Origin: Aurifilum marmelostoma
Lineage: Eukaryota; Ascomycota; Sordariomycetes; Diaporthales; Cryphonectriaceae
Direction of reading: 5' to 3'
Assembly (NCBI GenBank): GCA_027559495.1
Contig: JAMXSV010000003.1
Span: 124,001 to 188,000 of the forward strand
Length of the DNA stretch: 64,000 nucleotides
This document shows positions 11,012 to 21,335 of the stretch, one piece after another. How positions within the stretch are numbered: position 1 is the stretch's first letter; each line of letters starts with the position of its first letter. Under the pieces are notes generated by a model, which was not told the origin of the DNA, did not search any database, and saw only the letters and a program-made list of their open reading frames with translations. A program made the position numbers and the translations under genes.

Positions 11012-11874
11012 CGTGAGCGCAAAGTAACGTTTGAGCTGAACTGTTGAGACCAAGAAACATCGTTGTCGTGATAAATATTACGCCGAGCAGTTGATAATCC
11101 AGACAATAAGAAAGGTACTATGTCAGCAAGCCACCGCGGCGTCAAGGTCACATCCGTTGGGGGCGGAAGGACCCAGTGTCCGGGTTCCCAGGGCTGCGAC
11201 AGCCTGTAAGATTAATAAGCACTCGCTGTTCACCTGGTAAGCGAGAACTGCATATGCAATATTGGTGCAAGCCGTAGGGGTTGGTAGGCAGCTGAGAAAC
11301 CCGGCCTCCACGCACGAAACTTCACAGCATGAGTACGAAAGAAGATTAGTCTAATCTTTTTGAAGAATTGAATGGCTTGATACGTGACCGGAGGATTGCA
11401 ATGAGTGACCAGCTGAGTGGCGCTATTGATGTTTCTTCCTGCCAGCACCTACCCGGTTACTCGCATATCCTCGGAACCTGCTACAGACGACGAGCCTCCT
11501 TTAAGTGCATTCTCAGAACAACCAAACCACCCCTTCCTAAGGAGCCACAGGACATTGTCACCGTACCTGCAACGTGCCGTCGATACAACGAATTTGTTTC
11601 GCCCTGCTGAAACATCGCCGTGTCATTCTTGTTTCTCTTGCTTCTTCTTTTGTTTCGGGGCGGTGCGCTCAACTTTGCGCTCGTTCTAGCCTGTTGGCCT
11701 GCCAACGCATCAACGACCTCACGTGCGGATTTCCTTGTGTGCTCAGCTCCCCATCATCAGGCCCAGCCTCTGCATTTTCCTCTTTGCTTCCATTGCTGGA
11801 TCAAGAACTCCTGAAGGATCGGACATCGTCATACTCTAGCATTGGAAATGTGTTAGCGATTCGCTTGATAAAAG
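11012..11874. other. Divergent promoter region between phosphoesterase and exonuclease genes
   Basis: About 860 bases with no coding sequence recognised. A pyrimidine-rich stretch (about 11600-11700) lies upstream of the exonuclease start, as in many fungal leaders. Confidence 0.35.
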
Positions 11875-14190
11875 ATGAACAATACCGCACCGCTAGATCC
11901 CGCGCGGCGCGCCGACAACAGTGATGCCGCCGCAACCCCCACCTCAGAACGCACCCAAGACATGGAATCGATAGGATCTGCCAAGACCCCATGGCCTTTG
12001 CAATTTCGCAGGGTCTCTCTAACCGGATCAGAACCAAACTCTGCTAGACCCCAGTTTTGGAGTCACGAGCTGTATCGGGGACCCAACAACCAGACAGTGA
12101 GGATACTATACAGTCGTACGAAGGCGCAGTCGGAAGCAATAGCCCAGCAGTTTCTTGGGGAGAAAGTCATTGGGTTCGACATGGAGTGGCCCTGGCAATC
12201 AGACTCTGAAAAGGGCACGCTCCCGCTGCAAAAGAGGATAGGTCTGATACAGATTGCCTGCGAGGACAAGATTGCCCTTTTTCACATCGGCCTCCATCAC
12301 GGCAAGACTTCGACAGAGATACTAGCCCCTTCTTTGCGGAGGATCATCGAGTCTCCGGACATCATCAAGACAGGGGTGGCCATTCTGCATGCAGACTTCT
12401 CGAGACTTCGAAAGTGGTTCGGCCTCTCGCCTCGTGGTGCTTTTGAGCTGAGCCACCTCCACAACCTTGTGGTGCATGGACCGACGGAGCCTCACTTGGT
12501 CACGACGAGGATGATGCGCTTGAGCAAACAGGTGGAATCGCACTTGGGCTCTGCACTCCACAAGGGCAAGGTGCGAACGAGCAATTGGAGCAGGGAGCTG
12601 AGTCCTCAACAGATCAAGTACGCTGCGGCAGACGCATATGCTGGCTTTATGCTCTTTCACTGCATGAACGCGCAGAGAATGTCCATGGATCCAACCCCGC
12701 CATTGCCTCTCCACGCAGATCTCTACCAGCAAATGGGACATGGCATGGGCACGATCACGCCAGTCCAGCTCTCCCCGCACGGCGAAGCCGCAACCATTTC
12801 GTCTTTCAAATTCTTCAAGGTGCCAGAGCCAACTAAATCAAAACCCAACCGAAACAAAACTTCTTCCGCGAAAGACGTCGAAAACGAGCCAGCGGGCACA
12901 GATCAGGATGGTTCGCCAGCCATCGCTGCTGACATGTCGAAGCAGTTCGTCAAAGTCGGCCGGCGCGGCAGACACGTTCTCCTCGAAAATCGCACGGCGG
13001 AATGCAGCATGCAGACCACCTCAGAGGTCGATGGGCAGCAAATTGGTCTCACGCATGGCGGCGAAACCTCCCCTAGACCAAAGAGGAACGCCAACAAGCC
13101 GAGAATGCCATCGCAAGCGGGACGACTCGATGAAGCGAAAACCAGAGCGCTTTTCGAACAGCTTCGCATGCACCGGAAAGGAGTCGCAAAGGAGCGCAAA
13201 TGCTCGGCTTTCATTGTAGCTTCCAATGCGTTGCTACATAGCATCAGTCGAGCGTGTCCACGAAACGAACAGGAACTGTTGAAAATCAGCGGAATCGGCA
13301 AGGGAAAATCTAAGGACTTTGGCCCAACTTGGTTGGAAATCATCCGGACATTCCTCGCCAATGAGGCACCTGATCTCCTTGGAGCAGACGAAGCACCTAT
13401 ACTCGAAGCAGCCGCCCTTGTTCCGACGAAACCTCAAGATTACGAGTCATTGCCCGACGATACAATGCAAGGCATTACAGGAAGCGCAACGTCATCCCAC
13501 CCTATGCTGCACACAGGCGTCTCATTCAGCTTGAACCAGACAATTCTAGCAGACAGCGTCGAGAGGCTGCATTCCGAGGCTAGCCAAGAATCCGATGATG
13601 ACCTGGCCTTTGGGAGCCCAATGCGATCACCGTCTCCATCATCTTTGAAACGCAAGAGAGACATGGTGGACTTCGCAGTGGAAGGGTCTTCTCCATGGCG
13701 CTTGTCAGCAGCACAGTTGACAGCCGGACTTGGACAGTCGTCTCGTATCCCTCAAGGAGATCCAGTCGCAGGATGGGCAGGTCAGGTGGCTCAGCCACCA
13801 CTTGTAACCTTCGAGACGGAGGCTACATCGTCATCATCCAGTCGCAGCGTGCAAGCAATACCCTGGGGTGGTCCACCGGGCCCTTCCGTCCAGGATGGCC
13901 ACACGGAGCTCTTGGCGACAGCTCCCAGACCAGGACCGCAGCCGACGCGCCCGGTCGAGAGGCAGATCTTCCGCAAGAAGATTGTGGCCTTCAACAAGCT
14001 CGTCACGCCTGCTGTGATTCTGTCCGAAGCGACCATCGATCACATCGTGGAGAAGCCACCAAGGACGGTGGAAGAGCTCTTGCGAATACCAGGGGTCATG
14101 CCCTTTGCGAATGCCTGCGCCAGATCAGACCGCAGCTTTCTGGATTTCATCATCAAATCCACGCCGGAACGAGCCTCTATCCTCGCCTGA
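11875..14190 (+). CDS. WRN-type 3'-5' exonuclease with HRDC domain, no helicase
   Basis: A single exon of 771 residues. The DEDDy exonuclease domain spans about residues 75-265. Motif I is GFDMEWPW (D102, E104), followed by RIGLIQIA. Motif II is HADFSRLRKWFG (D174). Motif III is KYAAADAYAG (Y249, D253). All four acidic residues and the Tyr are present, so it should be active. An HRDC-like domain lies at about 425-500 (RALFEQLRMHRKGVAKER, SGIGKGKSKDFG). A second HRDC-like helical block lies near the C-terminus (TVEELLRIPGVMPFAN). The middle is disordered and contains a basic stretch (KRKRD) that could be a nuclear signal. The family trims recessed 3' ends in DNA repair and telomere maintenance. 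No helicase motifs are present, as in plant WEX and fly WRNexo. Confidence 0.9.
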   Translation: MNNTAPLDPARRADNSDAAATPTSERTQDMESIGSAKTPWPLQFRRVSLTGSEPNSARPQFWSHELYRGPNNQTVRILYSRTKAQSEAIAQQFLGEKVIGFDMEWPWQSDSEKGTLPLQKRIGLIQIACEDKIALFHIGLHHGKTSTEILAPSLRRIIESPDIIKTGVAILHADFSRLRKWFGLSPRGAFELSHLHNLVVHGPTEPHLVTTRMMRLSKQVESHLGSALHKGKVRTSNWSRELSPQQIKYAAADAYAGFMLFHCMNAQRMSMDPTPPLPLHADLYQQMGHGMGTITPVQLSPHGEAATISSFKFFKVPEPTKSKPNRNKTSSAKDVENEPAGTDQDGSPAIAADMSKQFVKVGRRGRHVLLENRTAECSMQTTSEVDGQQIGLTHGGETSPRPKRNANKPRMPSQAGRLDEAKTRALFEQLRMHRKGVAKERKCSAFIVASNALLHSISRACPRNEQELLKISGIGKGKSKDFGPTWLEIIRTFLANEAPDLLGADEAPILEAAALVPTKPQDYESLPDDTMQGITGSATSSHPMLHTGVSFSLNQTILADSVERLHSEASQESDDDLAFGSPMRSPSPSSLKRKRDMVDFAVEGSSPWRLSAAQLTAGLGQSSRIPQGDPVAGWAGQVAQPPLVTFETEATSSSSSRSVQAIPWGGPPGPSVQDGHTELLATAPRPGPQPTRPVERQIFRKKIVAFNKLVTPAVILSEATIDHIVEKPPRTVEELLRIPGVMPFANACARSDRSFLDFIIKSTPERASILA

Positions 14191-15674
14191 GCTTTGTCAT
14201 TTAAGATGAACACCTGTCTAGATTTGCTTGGCGCTTCGTTTACGATACCCAGGTTGGTCAAGTAAGCGACCTGATACTGCCAGCTCCGTGGCCAGGTCAC
14301 AGTGTTGGCAGCAGTCTGGTCGGGCAAGATCACCTCTCGATTTGTCTTTCTCTGTCTCTTTTTCAGGTGCCATGGAATGTAGCGTGTAGTGCATAGCTGG
14401 AAATTGAGTCACAAGCCGGAATTCCAAGGGACTTGTATTGCGTTCAGTGTTCGCAAATCCGGATGTGTTTCTCAAGTATGGAGACGCCGAGCCTAATTTT
14501 GGGCCAGGTGCCGCATGGCTCTGGCCCCCAGTGATCGCAAATGTGGGTGGCTGAAGGAACTCGTGTCGTGCCTTCATACAAACATCGTAAACGCAGTGAG
14601 ACCTGCTGACCGTCAGCCCATGTACATGCTATTCAGCGGGTGCCTTTGGAGGAACCGGCCCTCCTGGATGACGGCATGGCCTCCTGCTGCTATCTTCAGC
14701 ACGATATCAAGACGAAGGGCCGTGTCGTATGAATGGCTCATTAATCTTCCAAGGAAAGACAAAACACACCGCTTATCAGGTAATGTAAATGACGAGCGAG
14801 CGATCCCGGCCTGCGCGTTGGGTCCGTTCCTGAGTGTATTTTCAGGGGCCAGCCCGCCATAGTGAGCTGATCCGGGAAAAGATTCGCTGGATTGCCACCG
14901 GGGGGGGATTTTTTTTTTTCAGTGGACTCGCTGAACATGTCTCCCGATTCGATGACAAGTCATGAAGGCCGATTTTTTTCTTTCTTTGTTAGCCCTGGCG
15001 CAACCAAACACGTGTTAAATTGCAATGCCATGCCCACGCCGGATATAGATAGCAGCATTGCATCCAGTGGATCGGGTCTGGAACGAGGATCCCAATGGAG
15101 AGAATCGGAATTCAGGGTCGATGCCCAAGGGGGGGAGAAGTGGAAGATATCGTATTGTCCATTGAATCGGGCTACAAGCCTGCTGTGGACCGATATACTA
15201 GAGCGCGGTACTTAGTTAGTACAGTACTACAGTACTTTACATTGCACGGCGCTCTTTAGGCCCTGGCTACCTTCTATTGCTCTACAGGGCGACGTGCTAT
15301 AATTACAGGGCTGGGGGCACGTCTGCCGGTGTTGCTGTAACCACTATGATGTAGCCGCTAGTTGGGCATCGGGAGCTAACGGGGAGCTGCGTCACGGCCC
15401 TAGTGGGGCTCCAGTGTGCCAACCTGCCAAAGATACAGGGATGCCAGCGCATGGGCAATCACCCCCGTCGTCCCTTCCAAAGGGTCTTCTTTTTTTTTAA
15501 GTCAATGGCTCCCTCTTGTTGAACATCGTACGCCGCAGTCGTCATGATTCAACAATCATAATCCTTTCTGTCTTCTATTCTTTGAAGCGGCCACCAGTGC
15601 CTCGACTATTTTCCCACTGAAACAGTGGCTCACCCTGAGTCGACCGCCCTCTATCTCTCTTGAACCAAGCCATC
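14191..15674. other. Intergenic 1.5 kb, no gene seen
   Basis: It holds several short homopolymers (G8 then T10 near 14900, T9 near 15490) and palindromic AGTACT repeats near 15215-15235. The frames are short and unlike coding sequence. The pyrimidine-rich part before 15675 is probably the transporter leader. Confidence 0.35.
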
Positions 15675-17029
15675 ATGGAGCCTCAAGTCCGCCAGTTTTT
15701 CCCCCATGAGAAGCACAAGGTCGACCACCCGAATGGCTCCACAGGTGCTGGTGACATCGAGCTCGCGCCTCGCGTCACCCTTGAGAGGATTCCCACCTAT
15801 CTGCAGCCGTCGATATCCCTGAGAGAGAGGTTGCGGCACTTCACCTTTGCATGGTACACTGTCACGTAAGTTGAGAAAGAGAAGCAGCCCTCTCCCCTCT
15901 CCTTCCGCTGTAGGTAAGTGGGTCAGGAAAGCGACTGACAGGTCACCGCAGCATGTCTACGGGCGGAATCGCCCTCGTCCTAGGCCTTACACCACACCGC
16001 TTTCAAGGTCTCAACACGATCGGTCTGGTCGTCTTCCTGTTTGATCTTGTCTGTTTCGTCCTCATATCAGCCTGCCTGCTCCTCAGGTTTGCTCTTTACA
16101 AGCACACCTTTCGCAGGACCCTTACTAGGCCCAGGGAGGCCCTCTTCGTCTCGACGTTCTTCCTGTCCATTGCAGCCCTCCTGTCGAATGCGGAGAAGTA
16201 TGGTACCCTCTTTTTGAGCGAGAATGCTCAAGACGGGCTTGCGGTATTCTTGCGGGTGACCTTCTGGCTTTACGTGGCGGTGACATTCCTCTTATCCGTG
16301 ATCCAGTACCACCTGCTCTTCTCTGTCAAGGAGCAGCGACGCCTGACTGTCAACTCAATGACACCGGCCTGGATCCTGCCGATCTTTCCCGTCATGCTAG
16401 CGGGCACTATAGCCGCCTTCGACTCGCCGACACAGGAACCACACCAGGCCCTCGCCATAATCACCACCGGCCTCGCCGCCCAGGGCCTCGGCATGCTCGT
16501 CTCCATCTTCATGTACGCCACCTACCTCTCTCGCCTCATGGTCTATGGCCTGCCGGCGCAGCGGCCGGGCATGTTCATTGCGGTCGGCCCGCCGAGCTTC
16601 ACGTGTGCAGCCCTGGTCGCCATCGCCGACGACGTGCCACGCATCTTCGCGTCAGAGGTTCCTGTCATCCAGGGCATGGTGAGGCCCGATATCCTGGCCA
16701 ACGCTGTCCAGCTGGCCGCGCTGTACTGCTCCTGCTTCCTCTGGGGCCTGAGCTTCTGGTTTTTCGCATCTGCGGTCTTGGCCGTCGCCGCAGGCATGCC
16801 TGACCGCAAGTTTCACCTCAGCTGGTGGAGCTTCGTGTTCCCCAACGTCGGCTTCTGCATATCGACCATACGCGTTGGCGAAGCGATGGGGAGCGATGGG
16901 CTGCTCTGGTTCAGCACGGTCCTGACCATCGTGCTGGTGGTAGCCTGGTTTTATATCGCATGGCGATGTGTCTGGGCTGTTGTCAAGAGGGAAATCGTCT
17001 GGCCAGGGCACGATGAGGACTCGGACTGA
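15675..17029 (+). CDS. TDT-family transporter (C4-dicarboxylate/malate or sulfite efflux type)
   Basis: Exon 1 (15675-15865) and exon 2 (15952-17029) flank an 86-base intron (GTAAGT...GCAG) and give 422 residues. A soluble N-terminus of about 55 residues is followed by RLRHFTFAWYTVTMSTGGIA, the hallmark first helix of the tellurite-resistance/dicarboxylate transporter family (Mae1, Ssu1, SLAC1-like). About ten hydrophobic spans follow and the acidic tail is cytosolic. Mae1 imports malate and Ssu1 exports sulfite. The MSTGG motif looks closer to Mae1-like members, but the substrate cannot be decided from sequence alone. The intron interrupts helix 1, and only this junction recreates the conserved motif. 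Confidence 0.88.
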
Positions 17030-17718
17030 TATACAGAACATATGCCCTCTCCGGATTCTGGGCGACAATATGTATTAATTACGATATAAGCTCAGCCAAG
17101 GGACCATAGTACTGCGGGAAGATACTGTAAGGTTCTGCCGCCATTCCTTCGATGCGCACCTGTAGGATCGCATCCGTGGACTTGGCGCGACCTACAACCC
17201 ATGGCGACGCTGCGATAGCCGCCAGGCACCCTCGCATCTTCCCGGCGCTTAGGCCCCAAGATCGAGATGCAGCGGCCCCGTACTTGGCGATACACCATCA
17301 ATTCGTGGTGACAACACTTCACTGCCATAGCATCGCACGCCGCCGGTTGGCAAGGAGGACTCGATCTGTGAAGGTTGACCCGCGATTGAAGCGAAGAATA
17401 ACAAAAGTTGTCCGTGAGTCCGAGGCCCCACTCTAGCCTACCACCGACGCCATCGCGCCCGGAAAGATTTCCTTTCATACCTAAACAGCCAGCTGTGCGT
17501 TACAACTTATGTGAACGTACACATTTATTCATGTATGGAAGTCACAAAAGGAAAGTCGACGCTGATTGTTGTTTTTCTCTCGCCCAGCAGACGAATGATA
17601 AGACAACCCGCGCGCCTGCTTGATTACTCCACCTCGGGCCTCTGAAGTCTTGACAGCATCAGAACACTATCGCCCATACATCCTCCGACAGCTTTAGTAC
17701 AGCTAAGATAAACGCACC
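17030..17718. other. Intergenic, no gene seen
   Basis: About 690 bases between the transporter stop and the esterase start. Only short frames without coding bias are present; no TATA box was recognised. Confidence 0.35.
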
Positions 17719-18747
17719 ATGGAAACAAGCGACGTAAAGACCGTTACGACGATTGGCATGGATCCAGAGTACTGGGAAGCAATCAAGAATAGCGAATTCA
17801 AAGATCTGGTGGTCCCCGAAATGAAGACGGCGTACGACATGCGCGCCTTCAGCAACCCCCTGCTGCAGAAATCGATCGAGACAGCAGCTGCCCGCTTCAT
17901 CGCCTTGGCAGAACCAGTCACGGAGACGACGACTGAGATCAAGACGTTTGACGGCGCCACGATCACCGTGCACCGCTTCTCACAGGAGAGACACCGCACG
18001 CTCCTACAAGATGGAGAGCATCCTCGTCCTGCGGTCTATCTCGTCCACGGCGGCGGGATGATCGCCGGCAGCGTCGATATCTTCCGGCCGCTCATCACGC
18101 ACAACGTGGATTTCTGGGGTGTACAGGTGTTTGCGGTCGCCTACCGAGTGGCGCCGGAGAATGCCGCTCCAGGTCCGGTCGAGGATGCATTCGCCGGGCT
18201 GAAATGGCTGTCCGAGAACGCAGAAGCCATGGGCATCGACCCGGCAAGGTTGATTATCTATGGTGACAGCGCAGGCGGTGGTATTGCTGCCGGAACAACA
18301 ATCCTGGCCCGCGACAGGGACTTGAGTCCGCCGCTCGCCAAGCAGGTACTGGTTTATCCCATGCTCGACGACCGCACCAAGTACGGGCCCGACTGGGCTA
18401 CCAGGCCGTATCTGGGCTGGACGGAGGCTGACAATGCAATCGGGTGGGCGGCGTACCTCGGCGCGGACAAAGCTGGCAGAGAAGATGCGGATGTCAGCAT
18501 CTACGCCGCACCGGGAAGGGCAAAAGTAGACGACCTGTTCGGGCTTCCCAAGACCTATATCGATACTGCCGGGCTGGACCTGTTCCGAGATGACGACCTG
18601 CAGTATGCGGCTAGGCTGTTGCAGGCCAACGTTGAGGTTGAGTTCCATCTATACCCTGGGGTACCACATGGGTTTGAGAGCTCAGGGACACCGAGTGTGG
18701 TTCGGGCTGCGTATGAGAATAGGAAGAAGGCTGTTGTGACTGTGTGA
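17719..18747 (+). CDS. Alpha/beta hydrolase, HSL-type esterase/lipase
   Basis: A single exon of 342 residues. The oxyanion-hole motif H110-GGG (YLVHGGGMIAGS) and nucleophile elbow GDSAGG (S184) identify the hormone-sensitive-lipase family. The acid is probably D287 (DLFRDDDLQ) and the base H317 (GVPHGF). The triad is complete. There is no signal peptide, so it is probably intracellular, acting on short-chain esters or xenobiotics. The ATG at 17719 is preceded by ACC. It resembles the second hydrolase of the window (25504-26607) in fold and length but differs in sequence (GDSAGG versus GESGGA), so they are not recent duplicates. Confidence 0.9.
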   Translation: METSDVKTVTTIGMDPEYWEAIKNSEFKDLVVPEMKTAYDMRAFSNPLLQKSIETAAARFIALAEPVTETTTEIKTFDGATITVHRFSQERHRTLLQDGEHPRPAVYLVHGGGMIAGSVDIFRPLITHNVDFWGVQVFAVAYRVAPENAAPGPVEDAFAGLKWLSENAEAMGIDPARLIIYGDSAGGGIAAGTTILARDRDLSPPLAKQVLVYPMLDDRTKYGPDWATRPYLGWTEADNAIGWAAYLGADKAGREDADVSIYAAPGRAKVDDLFGLPKTYIDTAGLDLFRDDDLQYAARLLQANVEVEFHLYPGVPHGFESSGTPSVVRAAYENRKKAVVTV

Positions 18748-19790
18748 TGAAGGTGGTGGTGGACATTTTCTACTCGGGGCCGAGACGAACAGGCCTTCTC
18801 GCTCAGATCTTGTATCAAGCGGCTGGAGCAAAACACAGCTCCACACCAAGGTCACACCTGTCTGGTCAAGTTGTTTCACATGTGCCGTGAACCTGAGACG
18901 TGTCTACGGACTCTCAGTGTACAAAGGAAGATCAAAGACAAGAGAAAAACAAGACAGAAAAATATATACTGATGACTCAGCTGGACCCTTGATTTTCAAC
19001 GTCCCCTTGAATCCCAACAAGTTCTCCACTTGATCAAAGAAATTTGATGTGCCACACTTTAGCAACAGCTGCAGGCTGCCTTGGTTTAGGCCCCCTTGTG
19101 TCGCAAAGAAAAAGAGAAAGGAAATGGGGGGGGGGGAAAAACGCTCCCGTTCTAATTCATTCACATAAGTAAGAAACGTGCATCCATATCATAGGCTGCC
19201 TAGAGAGAAGAAAGAAAAAAAAGCAAGTTAAAAATTCAATGATGACAATAGTACAAGCCAGTCAGGGAGAAGCACTTGGTCAGTTTTGACTCGTTAGGTA
19301 CTGTAGATTGGTGAGCAGCAACCCTGGTTGTTAGTGGGGTTGGGACTGGAGCAGTCCGCTGTCAGATTTTTTTATGATGATTTTTTTTTTTTTTTTTCTC
19401 TCCCTTCTGCTCTCAGTAAATCGCCCCCCATCCTTAGCCTATACAACAAACGCGGTGATCCATGCAATCCAAACCCAATCAGGCTGCTGCCCAAAACAAT
19501 ATTTAAATCATCCAGCAGCCCTTCTTCTTTTGGTCTTCTCACCTCGCTGCTCTCCCTCTTTCACTCCTTCCACACATCTCCTCTCCTACCTGTTGCATTT
19601 CCCCTCATCTGACTCCTTCTCTCCCCCCCTCTCACCTCCTCAATACGTACAAAAATAGAAGGTTGACAACAACAATCCCAAGACCTCCATCAACAAACCC
19701 TTTCGCTTGACTTGACATTTATCAGCGCTAAACAACTTCCCCTACATCTTCCCTCACTCACCGTCCCTCTACAACAACAAGTTCGCCACC
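18748..19790. promoter_or_regulatory. Upstream region of the SET/NAP gene with pyrimidine-rich leader
   Basis: About 1 kb without a gene. From about 19360 to 19770 the plus strand is strongly T/C-rich (poly-T near 19381-19397, then CTCC runs), ending in CCACC just before the ATG at 19791. Such CT tracts are common in the promoters and leaders of strongly expressed fungal genes. A G9 run lies near 19127. Confidence 0.5.
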
Positions 19791-20792
19791 ATGTCGACTT
19801 CTGAAGAGTTCGTCATCGACCCTTCTGCCATCAAGGAGCTCCAGCTCCTCGAGGCCAGCCTCTGTGATGTCGACACCGAGATCACTGCCAAGCAGTACCT
19901 GATGACCAGGGACATCCTGCAGGCGCGCCAGAGCACCATTGCCAAGATCCCCAACTTCTGGGCCGTCGTCTTCGACCACGCGTCCACGGAGCTCGAGGCC
20001 GCCATCACCAGCAACGACCTGGAGGTCTTCGCCAAGGCCCTCAAGGGCATCGAGGTCGGCCGGCCCGAGATCCCCGCCTCTGCGCACCCCTCGCAGGTCG
20101 GCCTCAGCAACTTTGGCGAGCCCCGCTCCGTCACCATCCGCTTCCACTGGTCCGAGAACGAGTGGTTCACCGACTCTGTCCTGGAGAAGACCTTCTACTA
20201 CCGCTACGGCAAGGACGGCTCTGCTGGTCTCGTGTCTGAGCCCGTCCGCGTCAACTGGAAGGCCGGCAAGGACCTGACCGAGGGCCTGACCGATGCCGCC
20301 TACAACTTCTGGGTCGCCCAGAAGCAGAACCCCGCCCAGCAGCTCGACGGCGTCCTAGCCGGCGATGCCCGCAAGAGCCGCGACGCCGAGGCTCGCCAGA
20401 TGCCCGAGTACAAAGCCTTGGCCGAGCGACTCGAGGCCGCCACCAACGGCGCTATCTCCTTCTTCAACTTCTTCTCGTACCGTGGCCGTTGGACCAGCGC
20501 CGCCGAGAGCGTCGAGGCCAAGAACGAGCTGCAGGCCAAGCGACAGGCTGCCCTGAGCGGCAACGGCCCCGACGTGGAGGAGGAGGATGACGATGAGGAT
20601 GAGGACTTCCCTGAGGAGGATGTCGAGACCTTCCCCGCTGGCCACGAGTGCGCCGTGGCCATTGCCGAGGATATCTTCCCCAGTGCCATCGACTATTTCA
20701 TGGCCGACACCATCGACAGCGATGACGAGCTGGATGGCCTTGAGATCGACAACACGGATGATGAGGACGACGATGATGTGGAGATGTCCTAA
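19791..20792 (+). CDS. SET/Vps75-like histone chaperone (NAP family)
   Basis: A single exon of 333 residues. The N-terminal helix carries the dimerisation pattern (IKELQLLEASLCDVDTEI, ending TIAKIPNFWAVVFDHAS). KIPNFW is typical of the SET/Vps75 branch rather than Nap1. The core shows VTIRFHWSENEWFTDSVLEK, TFYYRY and later ISFFNFFSYRG. Two acidic tracts (VEEEDDDEDEDFPEEDVE, and DTIDSDDELDG to DDEDDDDVE) mark the C-terminus, as expected for a histone-binding tail. Family members chaperone H2A-H2B or H3-H4; Vps75 works with the acetyltransferase Rtt109. Nuclear location is likely. The CT-rich leader, strong codon bias and intronless structure suggest high expression. Confidence 0.92.
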   Translation: MSTSEEFVIDPSAIKELQLLEASLCDVDTEITAKQYLMTRDILQARQSTIAKIPNFWAVVFDHASTELEAAITSNDLEVFAKALKGIEVGRPEIPASAHPSQVGLSNFGEPRSVTIRFHWSENEWFTDSVLEKTFYYRYGKDGSAGLVSEPVRVNWKAGKDLTEGLTDAAYNFWVAQKQNPAQQLDGVLAGDARKSRDAEARQMPEYKALAERLEAATNGAISFFNFFSYRGRWTSAAESVEAKNELQAKRQAALSGNGPDVEEEDDDEDEDFPEEDVETFPAGHECAVAIAEDIFPSAIDYFMADTIDSDDELDGLEIDNTDDEDDDDVEMS

Positions 20793-21335
20793 ATTCATCT
20801 CTTTGTGTGTGTGCGCGCGCGCGCGAAGGACGCATAGACAAGAAATCTGGGATAGGGAATAAAATCGGCGAGTTTCTATGGGAAAGATGGGTTTTGAAAC
20901 GTCATGATCATCAAAGAGATACCACTTATTCGGCTGTTTTCCTTTGTATTTACAACACCTACGACAGAAAACATCACAAGACAACACAGAATGGGAAATC
21001 CTTGTGCCTGTCCAAAAATTGCAGCTTTGTTCTACCTGTGACGTGCTATAACCTGTGACACACGCAAGAGCTTCAGTGCCTCTCAGGCCTCTCTCCAACT
21101 CAATGCTGGGAGGCTGTCAGACCATAGAGATGCTCATCACAAAAGGACGAAGAAAGAAGGCGTCATAGTGAAGTCTACCTTTTGCTTCGAGATTATGGGG
21201 GTGAGCAGCAGTCTTCTAGTGATTAAAGAAAACTGCCTGGCTCTCATTTAATTTACTATATAACAGGCATGCTTGCCAACAAAAGATGTTACACAGATTG
21301 TCTTCTTGAGAATACACTTTGCTACAATTTTGACA
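20793..21335. other. Intergenic, no gene seen
   Basis: About 540 bases: the histone chaperone 3' UTR begins with a GTGTGCGCGCGCGC run at about 20805-20824, then A/T-rich promoter sequence of the next gene. Confidence 0.35.
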
